Assembly: GCA_949128025.1 (NCBI GenBank)
Contig: CASBRD010000133.1
Coordinates: 1 to 45,140, forward strand
Source of the DNA: Oscillatoriales cyanobacterium PMM_0008
GTDB taxonomy: Bacteria > Cyanobacteriota > Cyanobacteriia > Cyanobacteriales > Aerosakkonemataceae
Direction: 5' to 3'
Length of the DNA: 45,140 nt
Every line of letters starts with the position of its first letter. Positions within the stretch are counted from its first letter, which is position 1. Of the stretch, positions 23,078 to 30,804 are shown in pieces. Position numbers and translations under genes: made by a program. The notes under the pieces were generated by a model that worked only from the letters and a program-made list of their open reading frames with translations, searched no databases and was not told the DNA's origin.

Positions 23078-24840
23078 GCGGTTTTTTGTTCTCCCTGCAT
23101 CGATAACCAAGAGAGTCCGTAACACAGTATGGCGTTGACAATCAGGAAGCTACGAGCCAAAAGCCCTTCTCCCAGCCACATCACATTAGGCATCATCACC
23201 GCACTGACTAGCAAGCAGCTGGCTACGCCTATCCCGGAACCAATAGCGAACCACTTCCAGCTAGGATTTCCCAGCAGCAGCGCTATTAAGCCTAACGGAA
23301 TCAGCACGCTGGCAAACAGCGGATTTAAGCCGCTACTACCTTGAATGGCGTTGCCGAGTTCGGGAATAGAACTACCCAGGACACGGAAAGGCCACTGGGG
23401 CAGATCGAAGACGTAGAAGCCGCGCAGGAAAAATAACCCAGAACTGCCGAAAATTAGGCCACTGCTGAGCGACCAACTCCAGCCAGGTAAATAATTCCGC
23501 AAAAACCAAGCCAGGATATAAGAACCCAATACCATCGCAATCTTGGGCAGGAGTGCTACTGCACCGCCATCAAACCAGAAGCGAAGGTTGAGATAGCCGT
23601 TTTCGCGCAACCAGCGGAAGAAGTCGCGGAAGGTGATTTGTCCTTTCTGGGCGAATTTGACTGCCGCTGCTGCATCTAGGTGACCGGCACCAAAGTGGTT
23701 GAGGGGGTCTTCTGTGACGACTCGTGCCGATTTGGTGAGGACGATCTCAATTTCATCTGGGTTTTCGACACCGCTGGCTTTTACCAATGCTGCTACTGCC
23801 GCAACGTGGGGAGAAGCCATGCTAGTACCTTGGTACTCAGCAAAGACTGGTTCGCCGGTTTGGTAGTCAATGGTTTCTTGCAGAATCTTACCAGTTTCGC
23901 TGCCACCGGGGGCGGAGATATCAACACCGGCACCAAAGTTGGAATAAGGTGCTTTTTCACCTGCGGGGCCGGTTGCTGCCACGCTGATGACGTGGGGATA
24001 ACGAGCTGGATAGGAGGAGGAATTTCGGTTTTCGTTACCTGCTGCGGCGACTATGACTACGCCTTTACTGTAGGCATAGTCAACGGCTTCTTGCATGAGT
24101 TCGCTGGCACCACCGCCACCCAAGCTCATGTTAATTACATCCGCGCCGTTGTCGGCGGCAAATTTGATGGCTTCGGAAATATCGGCAACAGTGCCGCCAC
24201 CGCTGCCACTCAGCACTTTCAGGGGCATGATGCTGGCTTCGTAGGCGATCCCGGCGACGCCGTAGCCGTTGTTGGTTGATTGGGCGATCGTTCCGGCAAC
24301 GTGGGTGCCGTGTCCGTTGTCGTCATCGGCTTCTTCTTTGTCGTTAACGAAGTCGTAGCCTTTGGCAAATTTGGTATCTTTTAAGTCGGGAACGCGGCTG
24401 ACGCCAGTATCGATCACCGCAACTGTCATGCCGCTGCCTTTGGTTTCTGACCAGGCCGCTTCTACGTTGATACTCCGCAGGTTCCACTGCTTGGTGTAGT
24501 GGGGGTCGTTGGGGACTTCGTAGGCGTTATAGATATAGTTGGGCTCGATAGATTCTGTCTGCTTGGCTAGATCTGACTTTTTCAGGGCGTTGAGTAAGTT
24601 GGCATCGCCCTTGACAATATAGACATTATCCTTTATCGAGAATTCGCTGTTTAGGAAAGGCTTAACGTGATACTGTTGTGCGATCGCGCTCAGCTTACCA
24701 GCGATTTGGGCTGCTGGAACATCTTCCCGGAAGTCCAGCACAATAGAGTCATAGGTGCCACGGGTTGCCAAACCTTTAAAATTAAAGATCGCAAAACCCA
24801 GGCCGATTATAAACAAGCACAGAATAAAAACCTTTCTCAT
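23074..24840 (-). CDS. Membrane-anchored subtilisin-like serine protease (S8)
   Basis: A 588-aa protease. Residues 1-22 are a signal-anchor helix, followed by an inhibitor-type propeptide (~30-105) and the catalytic domain. The triad is Asp144 (AVIDTGVS), His177 (NGHGTHVAG) and Ser340 (GTSMASPHVAA), with the oxyanion Asn269 (AAAGNEN). Residues ~410-588 form four or five membrane helices, not usual for subtilases, which would hold the enzyme on the membrane with its catalytic domain outside the cytoplasm. Overlap with the small downstream gene (ATGA) points to co-translation. All catalytic residues are present, so it should be active after propeptide removal. Confidence 0.92.
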   Translation of the reverse strand: MRKVFILCLFIIGLGFAIFNFKGLATRGTYDSIVLDFREDVPAAQIAGKLSAIAQQYHVKPFLNSEFSIKDNVYIVKGDANLLNALKKSDLAKQTESIEPNYIYNAYEVPNDPHYTKQWNLRSINVEAAWSETKGSGMTVAVIDTGVSRVPDLKDTKFAKGYDFVNDKEEADDDNGHGTHVAGTIAQSTNNGYGVAGIAYEASIMPLKVLSGSGGGTVADISEAIKFAADNGADVINMSLGGGGASELMQEAVDYAYSKGVVIVAAAGNENRNSSSYPARYPHVISVAATGPAGEKAPYSNFGAGVDISAPGGSETGKILQETIDYQTGEPVFAEYQGTSMASPHVAAVAALVKASGVENPDEIEIVLTKSARVVTEDPLNHFGAGHLDAAAAVKFAQKGQITFRDFFRWLRENGYLNLRFWFDGGAVALLPKIAMVLGSYILAWFLRNYLPGWSWSLSSGLIFGSSGLFFLRGFYVFDLPQWPFRVLGSSIPELGNAIQGSSGLNPLFASVLIPLGLIALLLGNPSWKWFAIGSGIGVASCLLVSAVMMPNVMWLGEGLLARSFLIVNAILCYGLSWLSMQGEQKTA

Positions 24841-25004
24841 GTCAACCTGCTAGGGATAGCGCCAGTTTAATCACCACGATAACTCACGCTCACCCAATTA
24901 GAGCCTGATATTGCAAGATATTAAGTAAAACGGAAAGGAAAAATTTTTCTTTTCTCTATCTGCTTTCACAATTTTGTTCGTAGCGAACGCTGGGATAATC
25001 GAAA

Positions 25005-25433
25005 ATGGAAAGAGGTCTTTTATGGCTGCCCCTGCTGGCGGCGTTTATTTGGTTAGCTTGGGCTGGCTGGAACGAATTTCAAAAAGTTCAGGCTTATCAG
25101 CGCTGGGCATCCCAGTTTGAGCGTGCTAAGTACGATATTTATGCGGTTTTGGGTCAAAATGGCAGCGATTTGACTTGGGGAAAACCTACGCGCCGCGAAC
25201 CAGTCAATCTGCAAACTTTTTCTCTGAAAAATGTCAAATATATCTCTCTAATGGTAGATGACAAACCAGTAGATTCAAAAAATCCACCTAGCCAAGGTCG
25301 TACAGTTGCTCTGGAATTTTTGTTTTCAGAGTCTGGTGCTTCTGTGCGAATTCCCTTCACAGAAATACCCCTGGCAGCTGAATGGGGAAAATATTTGCAG
25401 CAGGAATTGCAACGTTTGCATAATGGGGCATAG
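25005..25433 (+). CDS. Conserved single-pass membrane protein
   Basis: A 142-aa protein with an N-terminal membrane helix (LLWLPLLAAFIWLAWAGW, residues 5-22). A soluble part follows with a helix (FQKVQAYQRWASQFERAKYD) and several strands: VKYISLMVDDKPV, then TVALEFLFSE and SVRIPFTEIPLA. The combination looks like small cyanobacterial membrane or thylakoid proteins of unknown role. It starts 164 bp from the divergent subtilase gene. A short hairpin (GTTCG-TAG-CGAAC) lies just before the start. I cannot name a function. Confidence 0.7.
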   Translation: MERGLLWLPLLAAFIWLAWAGWNEFQKVQAYQRWASQFERAKYDIYAVLGQNGSDLTWGKPTRREPVNLQTFSLKNVKYISLMVDDKPVDSKNPPSQGRTVALEFLFSESGASVRIPFTEIPLAAEWGKYLQQELQRLHNGA

Positions 25434-25500
25434 GAGATAGGGACTGGGAGAAGATTTTTTATCCACAATTTTCACCAAAATCCCTATTGCCTATTAACTC

Positions 25501-25601
25501 AAGTTGCTAGTTAGGTACGTTGTTGCGCTTTAGCGCTCTTTTAGCGCTAAAGCGCAACAACGTACCTGGTGCAAAAGCCTTAATAATATAACTAGCAACT
25601 T
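25501..25601. repeat. Nested perfect inverted repeats (25-bp inner stem)
   Basis: The inner stem is 25 bp with a five-base loop (25513-25537 pairs with 25543-25567; the loop is CTTTT). An outer 12-bp pair (AAGTTGCTAGTT at 25501-25512 with its complement at 25590-25601) encloses it. A 22-bp piece of the inner arm, GTTGTTGCGCTTTAGCGCTC plus TT, recurs at 45013-45034. It lies between convergent genes, so it could also act as a strong transcription barrier. Confidence 0.85.
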
Positions 25602-25664
25602 ACGTTCTTACCTATCGCCAATTCCCGATTTTTGCAATTATTGCTAAAACGGAAACGATGGGAT

Positions 25665-26024
25665 TTACTCTTGACCAGTCACCTTTTCAATCAATTGTTT
25701 CGCTTCTTGGATTATGCCAGTGTCCGGTTGTGTTTCTTCGTATTTTTCTAAGTTTTTTTCGTAAACCTTTTCTAAACCTTGGGGTTCGTCAACTGCCTCC
25801 ACTGCTTTTTCGTAAGCTTCTGTTCGATTCACAGCACCTTCGCTAGCTTGATTGGCGTTGTCGATGCCTTTTTCTATGGTGGGTTGGCTTTGTATGGGAG
25901 TTGCTGCTAAACTTGGCCCTGCGGTGAAAATGAATAAGGCTGAGAGGCTAATCAAACTAATCAGACTGAAAGCGAAAAGGATCTTGCGGAATGCTTGCTT
26001 TAAGCTTGAAAAAATGCGCTGCAT
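25665..26024 (-). CDS. Small exported protein with signal peptide
   Basis: A 119-aa protein that begins with a basic stretch (MQRIFSSLKQAFRKI) and a hydrophobic helix ending in SLAA, a likely signal peptidase site near residue 41. The mature part is acidic and helical (EKAVEAVDEPQGLEKVYEKNLEKYEE) and may form a coiled coil. It is reminiscent of small 'low-temperature-induced' proteins of cyanobacteria, but I cannot confirm this. AGGAG stands about eight bases upstream of the start. Expected location: periplasm or thylakoid lumen. Confidence 0.7.
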   Translation of the reverse strand: MQRIFSSLKQAFRKILFAFSLISLISLSALFIFTAGPSLAATPIQSQPTIEKGIDNANQASEGAVNRTEAYEKAVEAVDEPQGLEKVYEKNLEKYEETQPDTGIIQEAKQLIEKVTGQE

Positions 26025-26151
26025 CTAATTTTTCTCCTGGGTTTGTTTTTACTTCAAAAATACGCACGAATACCTTTACACCCTTAAATAAAGAAGGGCT
26101 AAAAAGCTATCTACAAGGCTGAAATTTTTAAGGGTGCCTAAATGGTGCGTA

Positions 26152-26278
26152 ATACCAAATCCGGGTTAACTACCTTCTTTTTCTTGAAGCCCGCGCAGGC
26201 GGGCTTTGTTTGTGTAGCCGCGACTTTAGTCGTCGGGTAAAAAAGGGGTCAAGGCTTGCTTGCTTGCGGATTTGGTAT
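26152..26278. mobile_element. MITE-like element, ATACCAAATCCG family, copy 1 (complete)
   Basis: The ends are ATACCAAATCCG and its exact complement CGGATTTGGTAT. Inside are two hairpins: AAGCCCGC-GCAG-GCGGGCTT and a CGACTTTAGTCG palindrome, then a conserved AAAAAAGGGGTCAAGGCTT. It has no coding capacity. A close relative of the core is at 34546-34652 and a copy with the same ends but a different interior is at 32073-32191. Confidence 0.8.
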
Positions 26279-26411
26279 AAGTTTGTTGTTCAAAAGTATC
26301 CTACGTGCCTAGCTACAACTTTCGCTTCTGCCCAAAGGTACATTCAAAAGGTAATGAAAATTACAAATTATTAATGCTAAGTAGGTGGGCGTAAATAAAC
26401 TGAACTCCCAG

Positions 26412-26542
26412 AAACCGGGTTTCTAAGCTTTGTAGGTTGGGTTGAGGCACGAAACTAGGGCAAATGCGTTGGGTTTCGCTTGCGCTCAACCCAACCTACC
26501 AAGAAATGGGGAAGGTATTGTCCAAAAAACCGGGTTTCTAAG
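26412..26542. repeat. Inverted repeat flanked by 16-bp direct repeats
   Basis: GTAGGTTGGGTTGAG (26432-26446) pairs with CTCAACCCAACCTAC (26485-26499). The pair is flanked by two copies of AAACCGGGTTTCTAAG (26412-26427 and 26527-26542). The second copy ends one base before the stop codon of the GH31 gene. Confidence 0.8.
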
Positions 26543-26543
26543 T

Positions 26544-28916
26544 TTAAAAAGTTAACTGCCTAGCCGTGCCATCATCCTGGAAGCGCTGTTCGCCTATACC
26601 TACGAGTTCCACGATCGCTTCTCGCGCTGGCGGAGAAAATTGTCCCCTCCTAGCTCCAATTTCAACTATAGCTTGTTGCCCATCTGGATAAACGCGATAA
26701 GTAGTTGTTGCCCAAGCGCCGCTTTTGTATTCAAAGCTATGACCGTCATCTTCGTAAAGCGTCCACTCACCTGTACCGGGCCAAATACGCAGCGTCAATT
26801 GATCGATCGCACGTTCGTCAACGTATTGCATTACTGGTGCCATTGGGATAATTGCGCCAGCACGCACGTAGAGAGGCATCCGCTCTAGTGGAGCCTGTGC
26901 CAGGATATGCGTAGGCCCTTTGTAGCGATCGCCACTCCACCAGTCATACCAGGTGCCTTCGGGGAGGTATACGGCGCGATGCTCAATTCCAGGTCGGTAG
27001 ATGGGTGCTGCCATCAGGGATGGGCCGAGCAATACTTGGTCGTAGAGGCTGTAGGTTTTGCGATCGTTGGGGAAGTGATAAAGTAAGGGACGCAAAATAG
27101 GTGCCCCGGTTGTTGCTGCTGACCAGAAGAGGGTGTAAATGTATGGCAATAATTGATATCGCAAATTGATATATTCGCGGCAAATCTTCTCGACTCTTTC
27201 GCCAAATACCCACGGTTCGTGACGTGCGGTACTCATTGCCGAGTGACCGCGCATGAGGGGATAAAGCATCCCCACCTGCATCCAGCGGGCGAACATTTCG
27301 GCAGTGGCGTTGCCAGCAAATCCGCCAATATCACAACCCACAAACTGCACGCCGGAGAGTCCCATATTGCAAAGCATGGGCAGGGACATTTCTAAATGAT
27401 CCCACAAGGATTGGTTGTCGCCCATCCACACGGATGACCACTTTTGAATGCCTGCAAAACCCGATCGCGTTAGCACGAAGGATCTGTCTGTAGAACGGTG
27501 TCGCTCAAGTCCTTGAAAACAAGCTTTAGCCATTGACAAACCGTACAAATTATGGACTTCCAGATGATTTGTCAGCTCGTCGGGCGGGCCTTGGGGTGCG
27601 TCGAAGGGAAACCAGATTTTATTGCCGGGATCGCCAAAAGGGCGATCGTCTAGTGCGGGTTCGTTCATATCGTTCCAGATCCCCGCAATGCCGATATCGG
27701 TGAGGGTTTTCTGCCAGTCGCCCCACCACTGCTGCACATCCGATCGCAAAAAATCGGGAAATACCGCTTTATCAGGCCAAACATAGCCGTGGAATAGTTG
27801 TCCATCCGCTTTTCGCACAAAATAATCCTGTTTTATGCCTTGATCGAAAACGGGATAATCTGCTTCTGGTTCGTACTTAACGCCGGGATCGATAATAGTT
27901 ACTGTCTTAAAACCATCTTGTTTCAAATCGCTAATTAGTTTGGCCGGATCGGGGAAGCGCTTCGGACTCCAGGTGAAGACGCGATAACCGCGCATATAGT
28001 CGATATCGAGATGGATGACATCGCAAGGAATGTTGCGATCGCGAAATTCCTGCGCTAGTTCCCGCACCACCGTTTCTGATTCATAACTCCAGCGACATTG
28101 ATGATAGCCCAACGACCATTTTGGCGGTAGTGGCATTCTACCTGTTAGTTGAGTGTAGCTATCAAGAATTTGAGCGGGTTCATCGCCATAAATAATGTAG
28201 TAATCGAGTTCTTCACCCCGCGTTTCCATCCTCAATACACCCGGTTTTTCAGCACCAATATCGAATTGACTCCAAAACGTAGTGTTGAAATATAGACCGT
28301 AAGCAACCCCCCCTAATCCCTCCCGCGAACGGGGGGGACTTTGATCGGGACGCAAAGCGATAAAAAATGGAATCGCCTGGTACATTTCGTCAGTAAGCGA
28401 ACCGTAATCTAGCGCATCAGTTGTCCAATTAGTTTTAACTTCAGATAATTTATCGAGTAGTCCGGTGCGTTCGCCAAAGCCATAAAAATGTTCGTCTGCT
28501 TCGATGCGTTTCCAGGCAGCAACTGCACCAGTACGCCAACCCATACTCATATCTATATCGTGAGCAAACGGACGCCCATCTTTGTCAAAACATTGGATGC
28601 GGCAAGGATGGCGTTGAATAGACACGCGCATCTTTTCTGTTTCGATTTCTATAGTTTCATTTGTTTCTTGAAATTGGAAATGTATGAGAGGCCATTCTTC
28701 ATCATCCAGCGCGACTGCCCAAGAACGGCGCTGCATAAATTGTCCGGTTGGTGATAGACGGACGCGGAGTAAGTTGGGTGCAAGCACGCTAATTGCTAGA
28801 CGCGCATCGCCACATTCGCAGGTGACGCAGCGTTCGTCGTGTTGGACCGATCGCACCGCGCCAATTGTTGACCAAGGCTGATTTGTTGTGGGTAATTTTC
28901 CGAAGTATTGCGGCAT
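26544..28916 (-). CDS. Glycoside hydrolase family 31 alpha-glucosidase
   Basis: A 790-aa GH31 enzyme that should release alpha-linked glucose from oligosaccharides or glycogen-type substrates. The nucleophile region is IWNDMNEPA (Asp near residue 416) and the acid/base region is VWMGDNQSLWDHLEMSL. Also visible are the N-terminal beta-sandwich, the motif CDVIHLDIDYMRGYRVFTW and a C-terminal beta domain. No signal peptide is seen, so it is cytosolic. I use the ATG at 28916 (MPQYFGKLP); a TTG at 28943 is possible. Odd: residues ~191-204 (QSPPRSREGLGG) are encoded by an in-frame copy of a palindromic C/G-run repeat at a place where relatives, as I recall them, read straight from LRPD to YGLYF. 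Confidence 0.92.
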   Translation of the reverse strand: MPQYFGKLPTTNQPWSTIGAVRSVQHDERCVTCECGDARLAISVLAPNLLRVRLSPTGQFMQRRSWAVALDDEEWPLIHFQFQETNETIEIETEKMRVSIQRHPCRIQCFDKDGRPFAHDIDMSMGWRTGAVAAWKRIEADEHFYGFGERTGLLDKLSEVKTNWTTDALDYGSLTDEMYQAIPFFIALRPDQSPPRSREGLGGVAYGLYFNTTFWSQFDIGAEKPGVLRMETRGEELDYYIIYGDEPAQILDSYTQLTGRMPLPPKWSLGYHQCRWSYESETVVRELAQEFRDRNIPCDVIHLDIDYMRGYRVFTWSPKRFPDPAKLISDLKQDGFKTVTIIDPGVKYEPEADYPVFDQGIKQDYFVRKADGQLFHGYVWPDKAVFPDFLRSDVQQWWGDWQKTLTDIGIAGIWNDMNEPALDDRPFGDPGNKIWFPFDAPQGPPDELTNHLEVHNLYGLSMAKACFQGLERHRSTDRSFVLTRSGFAGIQKWSSVWMGDNQSLWDHLEMSLPMLCNMGLSGVQFVGCDIGGFAGNATAEMFARWMQVGMLYPLMRGHSAMSTARHEPWVFGERVEKICREYINLRYQLLPYIYTLFWSAATTGAPILRPLLYHFPNDRKTYSLYDQVLLGPSLMAAPIYRPGIEHRAVYLPEGTWYDWWSGDRYKGPTHILAQAPLERMPLYVRAGAIIPMAPVMQYVDERAIDQLTLRIWPGTGEWTLYEDDGHSFEYKSGAWATTTYRVYPDGQQAIVEIGARRGQFSPPAREAIVELVGIGEQRFQDDGTARQLTF
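28305..28343 (-). repeat. C/G-run palindromic repeat in frame within the GH31 gene
   Basis: The plus strand reads AACCCCCCCTAATCCC, then TCCCGCGAACGGGGGGG. It belongs to the same family as the element in glyS (39661-39710) but is read in the opposite orientation. It adds about 13 residues without shifting the frame. Confidence 0.75.
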
Positions 28917-29114
28917 AAGATAAAAATGCCCTAACGCACTCAAGTCTATATCGTTCTCTTACCAAAATGAACTTTAAACGTCAAAACGCTCTATATCGTC
29001 TGCCTTTGGAGAGAATAAGTTAATAACGGCACGACGATAAAAGCTGTGTTTAGCAACTTATTGCTCAGGCTCCTTGCATCGCTATTTTAGGTAAGCTGCT
29101 GATGCCTAAAAAGA

Positions 29115-29390
29115 CTATTCCATTTCTGATGGCGGATTTTTGCCTATTTTCATTGCCTTCTTGCTTTGCTTCAACGGCTTCCACAAAGATTTTATCTGTC
29201 GGTAAGCTTCCTGGGGAGTAAGCTTACCTCCAGTTTCTAGTGCAGCTATATATGCAACTTTCTGAGCAAATTCTTGCAAATTGGCGTTAAAAGCTAGGTG
29301 TTCGGGTGTAAACGCGCCGTAGTAGCGGCCCCGTGGGTAGAAAAAGTTGTTTTTGCTCTCTTGGTTGAAATTTTCGTCCTCAGTTGACAT
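29115..29390 (-). CDS. Small conserved cyanobacterial protein (DUF7219-like)
   Basis: A 91-aa soluble protein with the characteristic wording FFYPRGRYYGAFTPEHLAFN, ANLQEFAQKVAYIAALETGG and LTPQEAYRQIKSLWKPLK. I have the impression of a family of short cyanobacterial proteins now listed as DUF7219, but cannot verify it. There are no membrane segments or known active-site motifs. It is monocistronic by position, with a 170-bp gap to the GH31 gene and repeats beyond its stop. Function unknown. Confidence 0.7.
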   Translation of the reverse strand: MSTEDENFNQESKNNFFYPRGRYYGAFTPEHLAFNANLQEFAQKVAYIAALETGGKLTPQEAYRQIKSLWKPLKQSKKAMKIGKNPPSEME

Positions 29391-29533
29391 TGATTTTTAA
29401 TCGTATAACCTTAGTTATACATATTCTTAACCAATTCTTAACTAAAGTATACCCTTCTGGGGGATAAACTTTGCAAAAATTAACTTGCGTTGTCATTAGT
29501 CATTGGTCATTGGTCATTAGTCATTAGTCATTG

Positions 29534-29621
29534 GACATCTCCTTTCAAAGAATGTAGAGACGTTGCATGCAACGTCTCTACAAGGGTTACAGGTAACGCA
29601 CCTTTAATTTCTGGAGATGTC
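29534..29621. mobile_element. 88-bp MITE-like element holding a GTAGAGACGT palindrome
   Basis: The ends are GACATCTCC and GGAGATGTC. Within lies a perfect 30-bp palindrome (29553-29582) made of TGTAGAGACGTTGCA and its complement. It is inserted in a tract of TTGGTCATT heptamers, which continue on both sides. A sister palindrome with TTTCA in place of TTGCA is at 32114-32143. Confidence 0.75.
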
Positions 29622-29635
29622 TATTGGTCATTGCT

Positions 29636-29678
29636 CTCCCACTCTCCCACTCCCCCACTCTCCCACTCTCCCACTCCC
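29636..29678. repeat. CCCACTCTCC simple tandem tract
   Basis: Six near-identical CTCCCACT/CCCCCACT units in a row. Low-complexity DNA that recurs as single units at 968-985 and near 29716. Confidence 0.8.
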
Positions 29679-29772
29679 CTTTTTGACTTTTGAATGAGTG
29701 ACTTTTGACTTTTCTAGCTCCCACTCTCCCGCAACGCTGCACGCATAGTTAAAACCCAAGAGCCGTCTGTGG

Positions 29773-30582
29773 TTAGGTATTTGACAAGCTAGTCATGATT
29801 TGAAATAATTCATTAGACAAATCGTAAGGAGCTTGGCGCTGTTTTTGAAATAGAACACCAGCTAATAGATAGATGTTTTGTGAATAAAAAGCCATGTTGT
29901 TTTCTCGCAGCCTGGCAATCGTATTCCTAACTTTTGGCTCGGAGCTATAATAGCCAAACTCTAGAGGTGAAACTAAAAACTTGGAGATGTAATAACCTTG
30001 TTCGAGGCCATAATCAATCGTGTCTACAGGATTGGAGTAACTAGAAATCATCAGCATCACGTTTTCGTAATCTAATGACAGGAGTTGTTTGGTAATACTA
30101 GAGCCGTCGTTGCCTCCACGTAACAAGGGTAGATAGATATCGTCATCTACTGACGGTAAATATGGCGGGTTTGATACAAGATACCTGGAATCAGGTTTAG
30201 CAGAATTAAAGAAGCATGAATTATGAACTACATATTTATCATTGAGTTCGTAGGCGGCAATTTTTGAATTGGCGATATCACAAGCTGAACTGTTCAACTC
30301 ATAACCATGAATTAAGCCATCAAACTGGGTTCTAAGTAATGAATTAAGAACTGGAAGGCCATCGCCGGAACCAAATTCGATCGCAACTTCATTTTCATGA
30401 CAATTACTTAGAATCATCATGTCTAAGCATTGGGAGTAAAAATTCGATTCTTCTGGGCAAATAAATACTTCTTTTCCAGAAGGACTCCTCTTAGCAATTT
30501 TGGAGGTTGGATTTTGGGTGGAGGTTTTGCGAGAGCCCAAAATTGACGTGGATGTTGGATTTAGGATTGTCTGGTCAAACAT
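29773..30582 (-). CDS. SAM-dependent methyltransferase (HemK/PrmC-like fold)
   Basis: A 269-aa protein with a class I methyltransferase core. The SAM-binding loop is AIEFGSGDGLPV, the adenosine acid is in HGYELNSSA, and the catalytic-type motif NPPYLPS follows. The NPPY motif is typical of N-methyltransferases acting on planar nitrogens. The first ~45 residues are polar and probably disordered. No recognition domain for a ribosomal or release-factor substrate is visible, so a small-molecule substrate is possible. The next gene upstream on the same strand (222 bp away, with a repeat between) encodes a heme-oxygenase-like diiron enzyme, a common partner in small biosynthetic clusters. The pairing is inference. 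Confidence 0.8.
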   Translation of the reverse strand: MFDQTILNPTSTSILGSRKTSTQNPTSKIAKRSPSGKEVFICPEESNFYSQCLDMMILSNCHENEVAIEFGSGDGLPVLNSLLRTQFDGLIHGYELNSSACDIANSKIAAYELNDKYVVHNSCFFNSAKPDSRYLVSNPPYLPSVDDDIYLPLLRGGNDGSSITKQLLSLDYENVMLMISSYSNPVDTIDYGLEQGYYISKFLVSPLEFGYYSSEPKVRNTIARLRENNMAFYSQNIYLLAGVLFQKQRQAPYDLSNELFQIMTSLSNT

Positions 30583-30665
30583 AGTATGGTAGTTGGTAAT
30601 TGGGGAAAGGTTAGTGTTAAAAAATCAAACTTGTGGCTCATGACAAAGCTAGCTGGTTGCCAGGA

Positions 30666-30737
30666 TATAGGGCGAAGCATTCAGACAGAAAATGTGGGTT
30701 TTGAGTAAGAAATTGTGGCCTGAATGCTTCGCTTCTA
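30666..30737. repeat. Dispersed inverted repeat, GAAGCATTC family, copy 2
   Basis: TATAGGGCGAAGCATTCA pairs with TGAATGCTTCGCTTCTA around a diverged centre. It is related to 22776-22848 and 45077-45140. It lies between the diiron enzyme and the methyltransferase genes and may affect read-through. Confidence 0.75.
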
Positions 30738-30804
30738 CTCACTCACAATTGTGATGGCTCAGCTTGGTAAGAAGAATGTTCGGTTTGACAGGTACAATTG
30801 GTTT

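Larger units (their letters stand above)
26025..26543. other. 519-bp gene-free stretch made largely of dispersed repeats
   Basis: It contains a 127-bp palindromic element (26152-26278), ordinary AT-rich spacer, and a second block of repeats (26412-26542). No coding frame is convincing. Confidence 0.75.
29391..29772. other. 382-bp gene-free stretch with tandem repeats and a nested palindrome
   Basis: It contains GGTCATT/AGTCATT heptamers (29490-29533 and after 29624), an 88-bp inverted-repeat element (29534-29621) and a CCCACTCTCC tandem tract (29636-29678). After that comes a TGACTTTTGA repeat like that at 238-270. No gene is apparent. Confidence 0.75.

Noticed and set aside
23680-24279. A 199-codon open frame on the plus strand
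   Set aside because: It is the mirror of the glycine-rich catalytic region of the subtilase; composition alone explains it.
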